From Acinetobacter sp. ANC 3813 (GTDB taxonomy: Bacteria; Pseudomonadota; Gammaproteobacteria; Pseudomonadales; Moraxellaceae): 57,753 nucleotides of DNA. Of the stretch, positions 42,930 to 52,106 are shown piece after piece. Under the pieces are notes generated by a model. It saw only the letters and a program-made list of their open reading frames with translations, was not told the DNA's origin and ran no database searches. The DNA lies in contig NZ_NEGK01000017.1 in NCBI RefSeq assembly GCF_002135435.1, forward strand, positions 1-57,753, written 5' to 3'. A program made the translations under genes and the position numbers. Every line of letters begins with the position of its first letter. Position 1 is the stretch's first letter.

Positions 42930-43904
42930 TTATTGGCCAAAATGCGTTATAAAATTATAGAACCACGGCAGCGTGGTCGCTAAAATAACTGACAGCGCCA
43001 AGCCAAACATCAGCTTCATGGCATCTTTGCTGACATTGCGTGACGTGCGGTGCTTATTCACTTCATTCAGAATCATCGACATGGCGAATTCTCGGCCGGC
43101 AAGCAGCCCCAGGAATACCCAAGTGGTACTCATTGGAATGTTGCTCCATTCCTTGAAAATCAGCAGGATAACGGCATATATAAAGTCAATGATGGTCGCT
43201 GCGCGAATATCTGAAACGCCAGTTTTGGTATCCACAATTTTCTGAATAGCGCCGCCGCGCTGATACAGAATGACCCCCAGCAGAACGACAAATACCACAA
43301 TGGCAAACAGCAAAAATTCAAACGGCACTTGACGCGGCACATAGACAAAGATATTCGCCAAGTCCTGAATCAGCCATTGGCTCCACAGGAACGCGGTAGA
43401 TACCCATTGCAGGCCAATCCAAATGTGTGAAGGCTCTTGATCACGAGTCTTGGCAAAATGGCGCGCCAGCTGCTGCATCACAAAACGGTAAATAATGATC
43501 GCAGCGATGAATGCCACCGCATAGCCCATCATCGATTTGATCATCATCGAACCTAAACTCGCAGGTGAGAAGATGGTCAAAACTAAGAAGGTGGTACTGA
43601 CAGGAATACCGTATTTGGTCAAAAACAGCAGTAAAATCGGCGGCACAATATACAGCCAAGTAATTCCGCCTTCAGGAAAAGGAATGGTTTCTAAACGGCC
43701 ATATGATGCATCTCCCACACCCGATGCATACCAGCCGTACATTAAGACCACCACTAAAATGGTGCTGATGTACAGCCAAAGCAGCCACCAAGGGCGGTGC
43801 GAATTAGATGAAATAAAGGTACCTAATGTCTGCGGCACATCATTTCCGACGATTGAGTAGGCCGCCAAGCAGAAGCCTATCACCATCAAGATTTCGATTG
43901 TCAT
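42930..43904 (-). CDS. Divergent PiT-like transporter
   Basis: A 324-residue protein with about nine membrane segments. Two related motifs, one in each half, recall inorganic phosphate transporters: IVGNDVPQTLGTF near the N terminus (family GANDVANxFGT) with IPVSTTFLVLTIF, and DIRAATIIDFIYA with IPMSTTWVFLGLLAGRE in the second half. The PiT signature is thus present in degenerate form and the protein is shorter than PitA (about 500). A PHO box about 80 bases upstream supports a phosphate link. Substrate and direction are inferred. Confidence 0.7.
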   Translation of the reverse strand: MTIEILMVIGFCLAAYSIVGNDVPQTLGTFISSNSHRPWWLLWLYISTILVVVLMYGWYASGVGDASYGRLETIPFPEGGITWLYIVPPILLLFLTKYGIPVSTTFLVLTIFSPASLGSMMIKSMMGYAVAFIAAIIIYRFVMQQLARHFAKTRDQEPSHIWIGLQWVSTAFLWSQWLIQDLANIFVYVPRQVPFEFLLFAIVVFVVLLGVILYQRGGAIQKIVDTKTGVSDIRAATIIDFIYAVILLIFKEWSNIPMSTTWVFLGLLAGREFAMSMILNEVNKHRTSRNVSKDAMKLMFGLALSVILATTLPWFYNFITHFGQ

Positions 43905-43985
43905 AAAAAAAGCCTAAATCACTTTCGGGGCAAAGAAGATTTGCGCTCGCCCACCATAAATTCGTGACAATACTATGGCAAGATT

Positions 43986-44003
43986 ATGACATTTTGGTGA
44001 CAT
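43986..44003 (-). promoter_or_regulatory. PHO box upstream of the PiT-like gene
   Basis: On the minus strand ATGTCACCAAAATGTCAT consists of two 7-base TGTCAY-type repeats separated by 4 bases, the PhoB spacing (consensus CTGTCAT-N4-CTGTCAY). Ten bases downstream is a -10-like TAGTAT (43970-43975), the spacing expected of PhoB-dependent promoters. A further TGTCAC half-site is at 43964-43969. It lies 82 bases before the start codon. Found by eye. Confidence 0.55.
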
Positions 44004-44019
44004 TCAATCTATTCTGCCG

Positions 44020-44047
44020 ATAAAAACAGGTCTTATTGTAACCTGTT
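44020..44047 (-). terminator. Terminator of the choice-of-anchor I gene
   Basis: AACAGGT (44025-44031) and ACCTGTT (44041-44047) form a 7-bp stem; the T-run follows on the minus strand. It separates this gene from the PiT-like gene's PHO box. Confidence 0.75.
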
Positions 44048-44069
44048 CCTATCAAGCTTCAGCGGCAGG

Positions 44070-45953
44070 CTATTTCACGATGATTTGATACACCGCTGTC
44101 GTACCGCTGACTTCATTGCCTACGGCCAATAGAGGCTTGCCATTCGGCGATTTGCTGGCGGCAATAAAAATCAGGCCTTCTGGGCCAAGGTCAGCTTTTT
44201 CAATCAGCACCTCTTTGCCGTCTTTATCCAGCACCTTCTGGCCGTTTTTATCCAACTGAGCGCTGTCCTGTTTAAAGCTGCGGTCATTCAGATATTGGAT
44301 AAACTGCGCTTTTTTCGGGTTGCTGATGTCATACACCATAATGCCGCCCATACGCTCCAAACCGATAAATGCAAAAGTTTTCTGCCCAATTTGCCCAAGC
44401 GCTAAACCTTCTGGTTCTGGCCCTTTATTATCGCTGCGGTCATCAAACAGGCTGGCTTCATGATTGCTGTTGAAATGTGCTGGAAACAATTCCGCCACTT
44501 TATCTTCAAATGCGCGTCCAGAATCCCAGACCAGCTTGCCTTGGGTATCCCAAATTGCAAATGAACGCCCGCCCATGGCATACAGCTTGTCATAGGTCAT
44601 GTAGCCTTTGTCATCCAGTTTTGGCGTACCATCTGCATTTTTTTGGTATCCCATATTCCAGACAATGTTTAAGCGGCCCAATTGATCATCATTGCGGCAG
44701 GCTTTGGCATCGCCAAGCACGGCGCCGCAGTAAGCAAAAATAGAAGGATTAAGCTGAGCGCCTTTAGCGATTTCACGCAGCTGCGGCGGCAGGTCATCGC
44801 CTTGACGGCGTGAAAAACCATCTTTATGCACCAAATGCTTTACGCGGAATTCTTCGACATAGCCCTTGCTGCTGTCCCCTGCGGCATTGGCATCATCTTT
44901 CAGCGTTTTACCCCAATACAGCGGATTGTCTTCACCCCAAGCGCGGGCATCGCCCTCATTGGCCGTCACCAAGTAGGTGCTGCCTTCAAACTGATAATTG
45001 GCGATAGCATCTGGCTGATAGAGGCCAGCCATACCCGGCCAAGCCTGAATATTGATTTTGCCGTCTGCATCGCTCAAATCCAATGCATTTTCCGGCAGGC
45101 CATGATCTTTTTCGCCCAAAGCAAAAATATGGCTTACTTTTTTGGCGCTCAAGTCAACTTCAGCAATGGCATTATTTTCCTGCAGCGTGACCCATGCTGT
45201 TTTGCTGTCTGCACTAATGGTCACATACTCAGGCTCCAAATCTTGCGCCACAGTTGCATTCGGCCCATAAATCCGCACACCGGACTGAATCAGCGCCGCT
45301 TTTTTCTCTGCAGCATTCCAATCAGAGAATCCCGCCAGAACTGCTTTCGGCGCCTGAATATTGGAGATATCAATAATTGCAACCGAGCCTTCCGGATCGA
45401 TCTGATAATCATCGCTCGGCTCGCCTTCATTTGCCGCCACCACCAGTTTGCCATCAGGACTGAAAGTCAGCATGTCAGGCAATGCGCCCACATCAACCGA
45501 ACTGATCAGTGAGAGATCACTGGCCTGATAAAACGCGACCTTGCCTAAATCTGTTTTATTGGCAGCCTGTACCGCAACCGCGACAACCCCCTGACGTACA
45601 GCCACACTGTTGACTTCAGAATTGGGCAGTAAAGCATGGGTAGAAATAGCGCCGATTTTTTTCGGATGCGCAGGGTCTGAGATATCTAAGACATCCAGCT
45701 CTCCAGCTTCTGCATTCACCACAAATAAGCGTTTGCTGGCGGCATCAAACGCTGGAATTTCTGCGGCACTGGCGCCAAATATGCCCGATTCATAGGCGCT
45801 CAAGCGCACCAGCTCAATACTTTGCAGTGTTTGTTCTGCAACGGCTGGCGGCTGTGCAGCCCCATCATCATTGCCGCTGTTGCATGCGCTCAACCCCAAA
45901 CCCAGTATGGCTAGCGCCAAAGCAGAAACTTTTAAATTCATCATCTTAGTCAT
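44070..45953 (-). CDS. Choice-of-anchor I lipoprotein with esterase-like phytase domain
   Basis: A 627-residue lipoprotein whose signal ends in the lipobox LSAC, with C24. The mature protein is a beta-propeller-type domain (choice-of-anchor I) with repeated segments such as LLPDMLTFSPDGKLVVAANEGEPS, DLEPEYVTISADSKTAWVTLQEN, TYLVTANEGDARAWGEDN and GPEPEGLALGQIGQKTFAFIG. This family is often annotated as alkaline phosphatase or phytase-like esterase, but activity is rarely shown. The next gene downstream is the PHO-box PiT-like transporter, so a phosphate-scavenging role is plausible. The first ATG lacks a strong ribosome binding site; ATGs at 45944 and 45941 are alternatives. Confidence 0.85.
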   Translation of the reverse strand: MTKMMNLKVSALALAILGLGLSACNSGNDDGAAQPPAVAEQTLQSIELVRLSAYESGIFGASAAEIPAFDAASKRLFVVNAEAGELDVLDISDPAHPKKIGAISTHALLPNSEVNSVAVRQGVVAVAVQAANKTDLGKVAFYQASDLSLISSVDVGALPDMLTFSPDGKLVVAANEGEPSDDYQIDPEGSVAIIDISNIQAPKAVLAGFSDWNAAEKKAALIQSGVRIYGPNATVAQDLEPEYVTISADSKTAWVTLQENNAIAEVDLSAKKVSHIFALGEKDHGLPENALDLSDADGKINIQAWPGMAGLYQPDAIANYQFEGSTYLVTANEGDARAWGEDNPLYWGKTLKDDANAAGDSSKGYVEEFRVKHLVHKDGFSRRQGDDLPPQLREIAKGAQLNPSIFAYCGAVLGDAKACRNDDQLGRLNIVWNMGYQKNADGTPKLDDKGYMTYDKLYAMGGRSFAIWDTQGKLVWDSGRAFEDKVAELFPAHFNSNHEASLFDDRSDNKGPEPEGLALGQIGQKTFAFIGLERMGGIMVYDISNPKKAQFIQYLNDRSFKQDSAQLDKNGQKVLDKDGKEVLIEKADLGPEGLIFIAASKSPNGKPLLAVGNEVSGTTAVYQIIVK

Positions 45954-46108
45954 TATTCAAATAAATTTTGACCAATGTATAAAGCTGAAATTTCAAGCAG
46001 ATGACCACTACGCTGCAATTCCGTTGCAGACGATGAACGCACAGATTGCAACAGCATCCCTGAATAATTTCAGCTAAACTGCTTGGAAATATCAGATTTT
46101 TCGATGCC

Positions 46109-47500
46109 ATGAACGCCACGCCTTCACATCAAGCCTTACAGCCCGAATTCAGACTTTTGGTTCTGCTGGTGTCAATCGGCTTTTTTATGCAGGGCTTGGA
46201 CACCACCATCGTCAATACAGCCATTCCATCGATGGCGGTGCATTTAAACGAAGACCCGCTGCATATGCACAGTGTGGTGGTGGCTTATGTCTTATCTGTG
46301 GCGTCCTGTATCCCGCTGAGCGGCTGGCTGGCCGACCGCTTTGGCGTGCGCAATACTTACTTTAGCGCAATTATTATTTTTACTTTGGCCTCGCTGGGCT
46401 GCGGTCAGGCAGACAGTTTAAATGAACTGCTGTTCTACCGCGTGCTGCAAGGTGTCGGCGGCGCACTACTGCTGCCTATTGGCCGTTTGGCCATGCTGAA
46501 AGTCATTCCGCGCACTCAGTTTTTATCGGCCATGAGCCTGATGAGCCTTGCAGGGCTGATCGGGCCGTTGATTGGTCCGACACTCGGCGGCTGGCTGGTT
46601 GAAGTGACCACTTGGCACTGGATTTTCCTGATTAATATTCCAATGGGGATTTTAGGCGGATTGATTACCTTTAAAGCCATGCCCAACGTCACAGAACCCA
46701 GCGTGCAGCGTTTTGATTTCTGGGGTTTCCTGCTGCTGGTGATTGCCATGGCAGGCCTGTCTCTCGGCATTGAAAATTTTGCCAGCACTTCACAATCCAT
46801 GTATTGGAGCATCGGCTTAATTGCTGCCGGCTTAGCCGCGGCAATGCTGTACGCATTCCACGCGCATACCCATCAAAATGCCTTATTCCGCAGTAAATTG
46901 TTTAAAAACCGAATTTACGCCATAGGCATTGTCGGCAATTTTTTCGCCCGATTGGGTGGCAATGCGATGCCGTTTTTAATCCCCTTAATGCTGCAGGTGG
47001 CTTTTGGCTTTGAACCCTTTGTCACGGGTTTATTAATGATCCCTACCGTGCTGGGATCTTTGGCCTCTAAACCGATTATCCGCCAGATTATTCAGCGCTT
47101 TGGCTACCGCAAAGTGCTCTTGGTCAATACCCTGCTGGTCGGCGCCTGTATTGCCAGTTTTGCCCTCAGCTCGGCAGAGACTCCGATTTGGCTGCGCGCC
47201 CTGCACTTCTTCATTTTCGGCATGCTGAATTCACTGCAATTTGTCTCTATGAATACGCTGACCCTAAAAGATTTACCGCAGCAGGATGCCAGCAGCGGCA
47301 ACAGCTTCCTGTCTATGATCATGATGGTGTCCATGAGTATTGGCGTGGCGCTGGCAGGTACGCTGGTCAATGTTTTCAGCGCCTATTTTGAAGCTGCGCA
47401 TATCACCTCAGCTTTCCATGCAACGCTGATCTGTTTGGGCTGCATCAACATTATTACAGCCGCTATATTTTGGCAGATTCCTAAAAATACGGCGGTATAA
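46109..47500 (+). CDS. DHA2-family MFS efflux transporter
   Basis: A 463-residue drug:H+ antiporter of the EmrB/QacA type with 14 or so helices. Early motifs are GLDTTIVNTAIPSM, motif A GWLADRFGVRN and motif C GPLIGPTLGGWL. It resembles MdtD. It is divergent from the choice-of-anchor gene. No adaptor or outer-membrane partner lies next to it, so it may act alone. The substrate is unknown. Confidence 0.9.
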   Translation: MNATPSHQALQPEFRLLVLLVSIGFFMQGLDTTIVNTAIPSMAVHLNEDPLHMHSVVVAYVLSVASCIPLSGWLADRFGVRNTYFSAIIIFTLASLGCGQADSLNELLFYRVLQGVGGALLLPIGRLAMLKVIPRTQFLSAMSLMSLAGLIGPLIGPTLGGWLVEVTTWHWIFLINIPMGILGGLITFKAMPNVTEPSVQRFDFWGFLLLVIAMAGLSLGIENFASTSQSMYWSIGLIAAGLAAAMLYAFHAHTHQNALFRSKLFKNRIYAIGIVGNFFARLGGNAMPFLIPLMLQVAFGFEPFVTGLLMIPTVLGSLASKPIIRQIIQRFGYRKVLLVNTLLVGACIASFALSSAETPIWLRALHFFIFGMLNSLQFVSMNTLTLKDLPQQDASSGNSFLSMIMMVSMSIGVALAGTLVNVFSAYFEAAHITSAFHATLICLGCINIITAAIFWQIPKNTAV

Positions 47501-47581
47501 CATGAGCAATACAATAGGCTTGGTAGCGCATACAGCTTCGCGCTATCATGTTGCCGAACCTTTGGATTGCCTGAACTGCAC

Positions 47582-48373
47582 ATGAAAAAACGCAAGACTG
47601 CCGCACCATCACTGCTCAGTACATATCGCCGCCCAGCTTTAGGCGTTGTGGGTGTATTGGCGGCTGTCCTGCTGGCATATGCCCTGATCATGCCGCACCG
47701 TTTTGCTTCTGCAGAAGAATATCCAGTTAAAGGCTTTGATATTTCACATCATCAAGGCGATGTGCAATGGACCAAAATCTCACCGCAAAATTATCAATTT
47801 GTGTATTTAAAAGCCACTGAAGGCGGCGACTTTAAAGATACCAAGTTTCAGGACAATTGGCTCAAAGCCCGCGAACAGGGTTTTCATGTCGGCGCCTACC
47901 ATTTTTACCGCCTCTGCCGTGACGGCAGTATTCAGGCGCAGAATTTCATTGAAACTGTGCCCAAACGCAGCGATGCCCTGCCGCCTGTGATTGATTTGGA
48001 ATACGACAGCAAATGCATCAATACCTACAGCAAAGATCAGCTGCTGAAAGAAATCCAGCTGATGCATGACCAGCTGATGCGCCACTACGGCAAACAGCCG
48101 ATTTTCTATATTTCCAAATCTTTTTATAACATTGTGCTGGCGGGAGAATTTAAAAATACCCCGCTTTGGGTGCGTGAATATCAAGGCAAGCCTGAACTCA
48201 AAGACAATCCAGCATGGCTGTTCTGGCAGCATACCAATCAAGGGCAAATTCAAGGCATTCCCAAAGCGGTAGATTTAAATGTCTTTAATGGCACGCAAAA
48301 GCAATGGAATGCCTTTTTGCTGAAAAATGGTCTGAAAACTCAGGATGTGGTTGCAAAAACGTCAGGAAAATAA
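47582..48373 (+). CDS. Membrane-anchored GH25 muramidase
   Basis: A 263-residue glycoside hydrolase family 25 (lysozyme-type) protein. An N-terminal segment at about residues 20-36 (VVGVLAAVLLAYALIM) anchors it in the inner membrane with the domain outside. Catalytic and binding residues are D53 (GFDISHHQG), D138 and E140 (VIDLEYD), with KATEGGDF and AYHFYR. GH25 enzymes cut the glycan of peptidoglycan. The ATG at 47582 lacks a strong ribosome binding site. It is followed after 69 bases by an anchored metallo-hydrolase. Confidence 0.88.
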   Translation: MKKRKTAAPSLLSTYRRPALGVVGVLAAVLLAYALIMPHRFASAEEYPVKGFDISHHQGDVQWTKISPQNYQFVYLKATEGGDFKDTKFQDNWLKAREQGFHVGAYHFYRLCRDGSIQAQNFIETVPKRSDALPPVIDLEYDSKCINTYSKDQLLKEIQLMHDQLMRHYGKQPIFYISKSFYNIVLAGEFKNTPLWVREYQGKPELKDNPAWLFWQHTNQGQIQGIPKAVDLNVFNGTQKQWNAFLLKNGLKTQDVVAKTSGK

Positions 48374-48442
48374 CAAGATGTTGAAACGCCCTGCACCACG
48401 GCGCAATAAATAACGCAAAAAAAGCAAAGAGATGTGCAGACC

Positions 48443-49441
48443 ATGTCAAAAACAAAAAAATGGCTGGCAGGATTAGCGGCAACTGTCGGCATGTGCATTT
48501 TAGGCATATTCTATCTGCTTCACCCTTCGGGGCAGATTCAAGATTTTCAGCAATGGCAGTATCAGAAAAATGCCAGCGCCCATGCCAATTCACGTCTCAG
48601 TGTGAAATTTTTTGGGGTATCCACCTTGCTGTTTGATGATGGCCGCGACCAAATTATTATTGATGGTTTTTTTAGCCGCCCCTCACTGGTTCAAGTGGCT
48701 ATACACAAAATTCAAAGCAATTCAGATTTAATACAGCAAGTCATTCAAGAGCAAAAACTGCAGCGCGCGCAAGCTTTATTGGTCACCCATTCGCATTATG
48801 ACCATGCCTTAGACATCACAGAACTGGGCCAGCAATTGCCAGAACTCAAAATTCTTGGGTCCAACAGCACGCTCAATATTGCACGCGGCGGCCATGTGCC
48901 TGAACAGCAGTTAATTCAGATTCAGCCATGGAAAACCCTGCATTTTAACAGTTTCAGTATTACTCCGATTCCCTCGCAGCATACGCCGCCTACCGCTGTA
49001 AATAATGATCTGGGCGAAAAAATTACACATCCGCTTATGCAACCTGCACGCTTTTCGGACTTTAAAGAAGGCGGCAGTTTTGATTATCTGATCGAGCATG
49101 AAGACTACCGCATACTGGTGAAAGCCAGTACAGGCGCAGTTCCCAATCAATTTAAACATTTGCAGGTAGACAGCTTATTTTTAGGCATCGCCCAGCTGTC
49201 GCGGCAATCGCCTGAATTCCAGCAGCGCTATTTAGCGCAAACGCTGGCCACTCTTAAGCCGAAAAATGTCATCCCGATTCATTGGGACAATTTCTTTCAG
49301 CCCCTGCACCAGCCTTTGCAATTTCTGCCGCGCATCGCGGATGACACCGAGCAAAGCATGCGCACACTCATTCAAGCCGCTGAGCAGCAGCACACCCAAG
49401 TGATTTTACTCAGTCAACCTGTGTCGTACAGCCTGCACTAA
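48443..49441 (+). CDS. Membrane-anchored MBL-fold metallo-hydrolase
   Basis: A 332-residue metallo-beta-lactamase superfamily protein. An N-terminal helix (about residues 7-26) anchors it. The zinc motif THSHYDH is at 115-121, with later histidines in PIPSQHTP and VIPIHWDNF. The overall pattern resembles the NAPE-PLD or UlaG-like branch of the superfamily, which acts on phosphodiesters, not the beta-lactamases proper. It sits directly behind the GH25 gene. The ATG at 48443 has AAAGAGA upstream. Confidence 0.85.
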   Translation: MSKTKKWLAGLAATVGMCILGIFYLLHPSGQIQDFQQWQYQKNASAHANSRLSVKFFGVSTLLFDDGRDQIIIDGFFSRPSLVQVAIHKIQSNSDLIQQVIQEQKLQRAQALLVTHSHYDHALDITELGQQLPELKILGSNSTLNIARGGHVPEQQLIQIQPWKTLHFNSFSITPIPSQHTPPTAVNNDLGEKITHPLMQPARFSDFKEGGSFDYLIEHEDYRILVKASTGAVPNQFKHLQVDSLFLGIAQLSRQSPEFQQRYLAQTLATLKPKNVIPIHWDNFFQPLHQPLQFLPRIADDTEQSMRTLIQAAEQQHTQVILLSQPVSYSLH

Positions 49442-49511
49442 GAACTACCCGCTTTTTATCGGCTATGCGATACTGAATCATCATTTTTTATTTTTCAGTG
49501 ATGCAGCCTGC

Positions 49512-50567
49512 ATGAGAAAAATCATTCATATTGATATGGATGCCTTTTATGCATCTGTAGAACTGCGTGAACGGCCTGAACTGCGCCATTTACCTGTGGT
49601 GGTTTCTTCTCATCATCCGCGCGCAGTCATTTGCGCAGCCTCCTATCCAGCCCGCGAATTTGGACTGCGCTCCGCCATGTCGATGAGTCAAGCCCGTAAG
49701 CTGTGCCCGCAAGTGGTGGTCATTGAACCCAATTTCGAAAAATACCGGACCGTTTCATCACAGATTCATGAAGTCTTTCAGCGCTACACCGCACTGATTG
49801 AACCGCTCTCCTTAGATGAAGCCTACTTGGATGTCACAGAAAATCTGCTGCAGATCTCCAGCGCGACTGAAGTCGCGATGCGTATCCGCGAAGAAATTTT
49901 TCAAGCCACTGGTCTGACGGCCTCCGCAGGGGTCGCGCCGAATAAGTTTTTAGCCAAAGTCGCTTCAGACTGGAACAAGCCCAATGGCATCTGCATCATT
50001 AAACCCTCAAAAGTCAGCGCCTTTATTCATGACCTGCCCTTAAAAAAAATTCCTGGGGTCGGCAAAGTTACTCAAGAACGGCTCAAAGCCATGCAGCTGG
50101 AAACGCTGGGAGATCTGCAAGAGATTGATGAAGCGGTATTGACCCATCATTTTGGCAAATACGGCAAACAGCTGTATCTTTATGCGCAAGGGATCGATGA
50201 GCGCCCTGTTCAGGCAGAACGTGAACGCCAGCAAATTTCTAAAGAAACCACCTTTGATGATGATTTAACCTTAGCGCAGTGCCAGCGCTATTGGCCGCAG
50301 TTAATTGATCAAGTCTGGCGCAGCTTAGAACGCAAACAACTGAATGCACGCGGTGTTTCGGCCAAATTAAAGCTGAAAAATTTTCAGGTGCTGCAGCACA
50401 GTAAAAGCTTTAAAAGTCCGCTCAGCAGCCAAGCTGATTTAGAACAGGTCTTAATTCAGCTGCTGGCAGAAATGCATATCCCTGATAATTTTGAATTTCG
50501 CTTAATTGGCGTGGGTGTTTATCAGCTGGCTGCACAGCAGGAAGAAGCTCAGCTGACTTTGCTCTGA
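49512..50567 (+). CDS. dinB: DNA polymerase IV
   Basis: A 351-residue Y-family translesion polymerase. The metal-binding residues are D8 (HIDMDAFYASVE) and D102/E103 (LSLDEAYLDVT). The thumb helix-hairpin-helix motif is IPGVGKVTQERL. The C terminus ends QLTLL, which fits the beta-clamp-binding pentapeptide. The ATG follows a tract with ACTGAA and TTCAGT half-sites (49471-49499), a pattern that could be an operator, but I cannot assign a UmuDAb-type box with confidence. Confidence 0.95.
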   Translation: MRKIIHIDMDAFYASVELRERPELRHLPVVVSSHHPRAVICAASYPAREFGLRSAMSMSQARKLCPQVVVIEPNFEKYRTVSSQIHEVFQRYTALIEPLSLDEAYLDVTENLLQISSATEVAMRIREEIFQATGLTASAGVAPNKFLAKVASDWNKPNGICIIKPSKVSAFIHDLPLKKIPGVGKVTQERLKAMQLETLGDLQEIDEAVLTHHFGKYGKQLYLYAQGIDERPVQAERERQQISKETTFDDDLTLAQCQRYWPQLIDQVWRSLERKQLNARGVSAKLKLKNFQVLQHSKSFKSPLSSQADLEQVLIQLLAEMHIPDNFEFRLIGVGVYQLAAQQEEAQLTLL

Positions 50568-50794
50568 CGGCAATTCACTGCACAAGTTTTGTTCGAAAGA
50601 ATAAAAATAAAACAAATTGCACTTCACATTCAATAAATTTGAGTTAAGCTAATCGCGCGTTGCATTTATCCATGTATGCGCCGAGATGCTGAAAATCACC
50701 TTTACTTTCAGCATAGTGTCCTGTAGTTGGCGTGACGATCCAATCCGAATATTACAGGGCAACTCTGCTGTCAATCATGGAAAGCCCTTCCTGC

Positions 50795-52102
50795 ATGCAC
50801 TCTAATTCTCTATCTACACCTTCAAATTCACAACAAGAACAGCGTGCCCGCAAAGCCGCGCTCAGCAGTTTTATTGGCGCAGTCGTTGACTGGTATGATT
50901 TCCTGCTTTACGGCATTGTCGCCGCACTCATATTTAAAGACCAGTTTTTCCCGAGTATTGGCGCCAACATGGGCACCTTAGCTGCCTTGGCGACGTTTGG
51001 CGTTGGCTTCTTATTCCGACCGCTGGGCGGTATAGTCTTCGGCCATTTTGGCGATAAGCTCGGCCGTAAAAAAATGCTGGTCATTACTGTCGTGATGATG
51101 GGCCTGTCCACTGTCGGCATCGGCTTGCTGCCTAACTTTGCAGCGATTGGCTGGTGGGCGCCAGTACTCTTAGTCACTTTCCGCGCCCTGCAAGGCTTTG
51201 CTGTCGGTGGTGAATGGGGCGGCGCCGCTCTCATGGCGGTTGAAAATGCCCCGAAAGGCAAAAAAGCGTTCTACAGCAGCGGCGTACAGATTGGCTATGG
51301 TGTAGGCTTGGTCCTTGCGACTGGCGCAGTCAGTCTAATTATCGCCACCTTAGGCGAAGCAGCCTTTTCCGACTGGGCTTGGCGCCTGCCCTTTATTGCC
51401 AGTATCCTTTTAATTGCGATTGCCATGTGGATTCGGCGTGATCAAGATGAATCACAGGAATTCTTAGACCAGGCTGCTAAGGCAGAAGACGGAAAGCAAA
51501 AATTGCCGATTGTGCAGGCCATCCGCCAGCATCCTAAAGCCTTCTTTTATATTATTGCACTGCGCATGGCAGAGCTGCTCACCATGTACTTGGTGACCAA
51601 TTTCGCGCTGAATTACTCAACCCAAAACTTGGGAATGGATAAGCAGTTCTTTTTAAATATCACCCTCATGGTCAGCGCTGTCAGCTGTTTCAGTATTCCG
51701 CTCTTTGCTTGGCTTGCAGACCGCTTTGACCATCGTAAAATGTGCGTGATAGGCGGTTTAATTGGCGCTTTATCTGCTTTCCCATTTTTTATAGCGCTGG
51801 ACGCGCAAAACACATGGATGATTATCATCTGTGCAATTTTATTGGCCAATGTTGCGCATGATATGGTAGTCAGTGTGCACCAGCCTATTTTTACCGAATT
51901 ATTCGGCACAGAATACCGCTATAGCGGTGCAGGCGTCGGCTATCAAGTCGCCAGCATTATCGGCGGCGGCTTTACCCCTTTTATTGCAGCATCATTAGTG
52001 ATTTGGGGCAATGGTTCATGGCATTATGTGGCTGTCTATTTAGCTCTCGGCTGTTTGCTGACTGCACTGATTGCAGTCATCATGCCGAAAACACAGGAAT
52101 AA
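50795..52102 (+). CDS. MHS-family MFS metabolite:proton symporter
   Basis: A 435-residue transporter of the metabolite:H+ symporter (ProP/ShiA) family. Motifs are AVVDWYDFLLYG at the first helix, HFGDKLGRKK in the first loop, RALQGFAVGGEWGGAALMAVE and ADRFDHRKM in the second half. Substrates in this family are carboxylates or shikimate-like compounds; none can be chosen here. Three starts are possible (GTG 50732, ATG 50777, ATG 50795); I take 50795 because GGAAAG lies 10 bases before it. A RidA gene follows after 4 bases. Confidence 0.88.
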   Translation: MHSNSLSTPSNSQQEQRARKAALSSFIGAVVDWYDFLLYGIVAALIFKDQFFPSIGANMGTLAALATFGVGFLFRPLGGIVFGHFGDKLGRKKMLVITVVMMGLSTVGIGLLPNFAAIGWWAPVLLVTFRALQGFAVGGEWGGAALMAVENAPKGKKAFYSSGVQIGYGVGLVLATGAVSLIIATLGEAAFSDWAWRLPFIASILLIAIAMWIRRDQDESQEFLDQAAKAEDGKQKLPIVQAIRQHPKAFFYIIALRMAELLTMYLVTNFALNYSTQNLGMDKQFFLNITLMVSAVSCFSIPLFAWLADRFDHRKMCVIGGLIGALSAFPFFIALDAQNTWMIIICAILLANVAHDMVVSVHQPIFTELFGTEYRYSGAGVGYQVASIIGGGFTPFIAASLVIWGNGSWHYVAVYLALGCLLTALIAVIMPKTQE

Positions 52103-52106
52103 GCGC

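Noticed and set aside
49471..49499. UmuDAb/LexA-like box before dinB
   Set aside because: ACTGAA and TTCAGT half-sites are separated by 17 bases and do not fit the known Acinetobacter SOS palindrome well.
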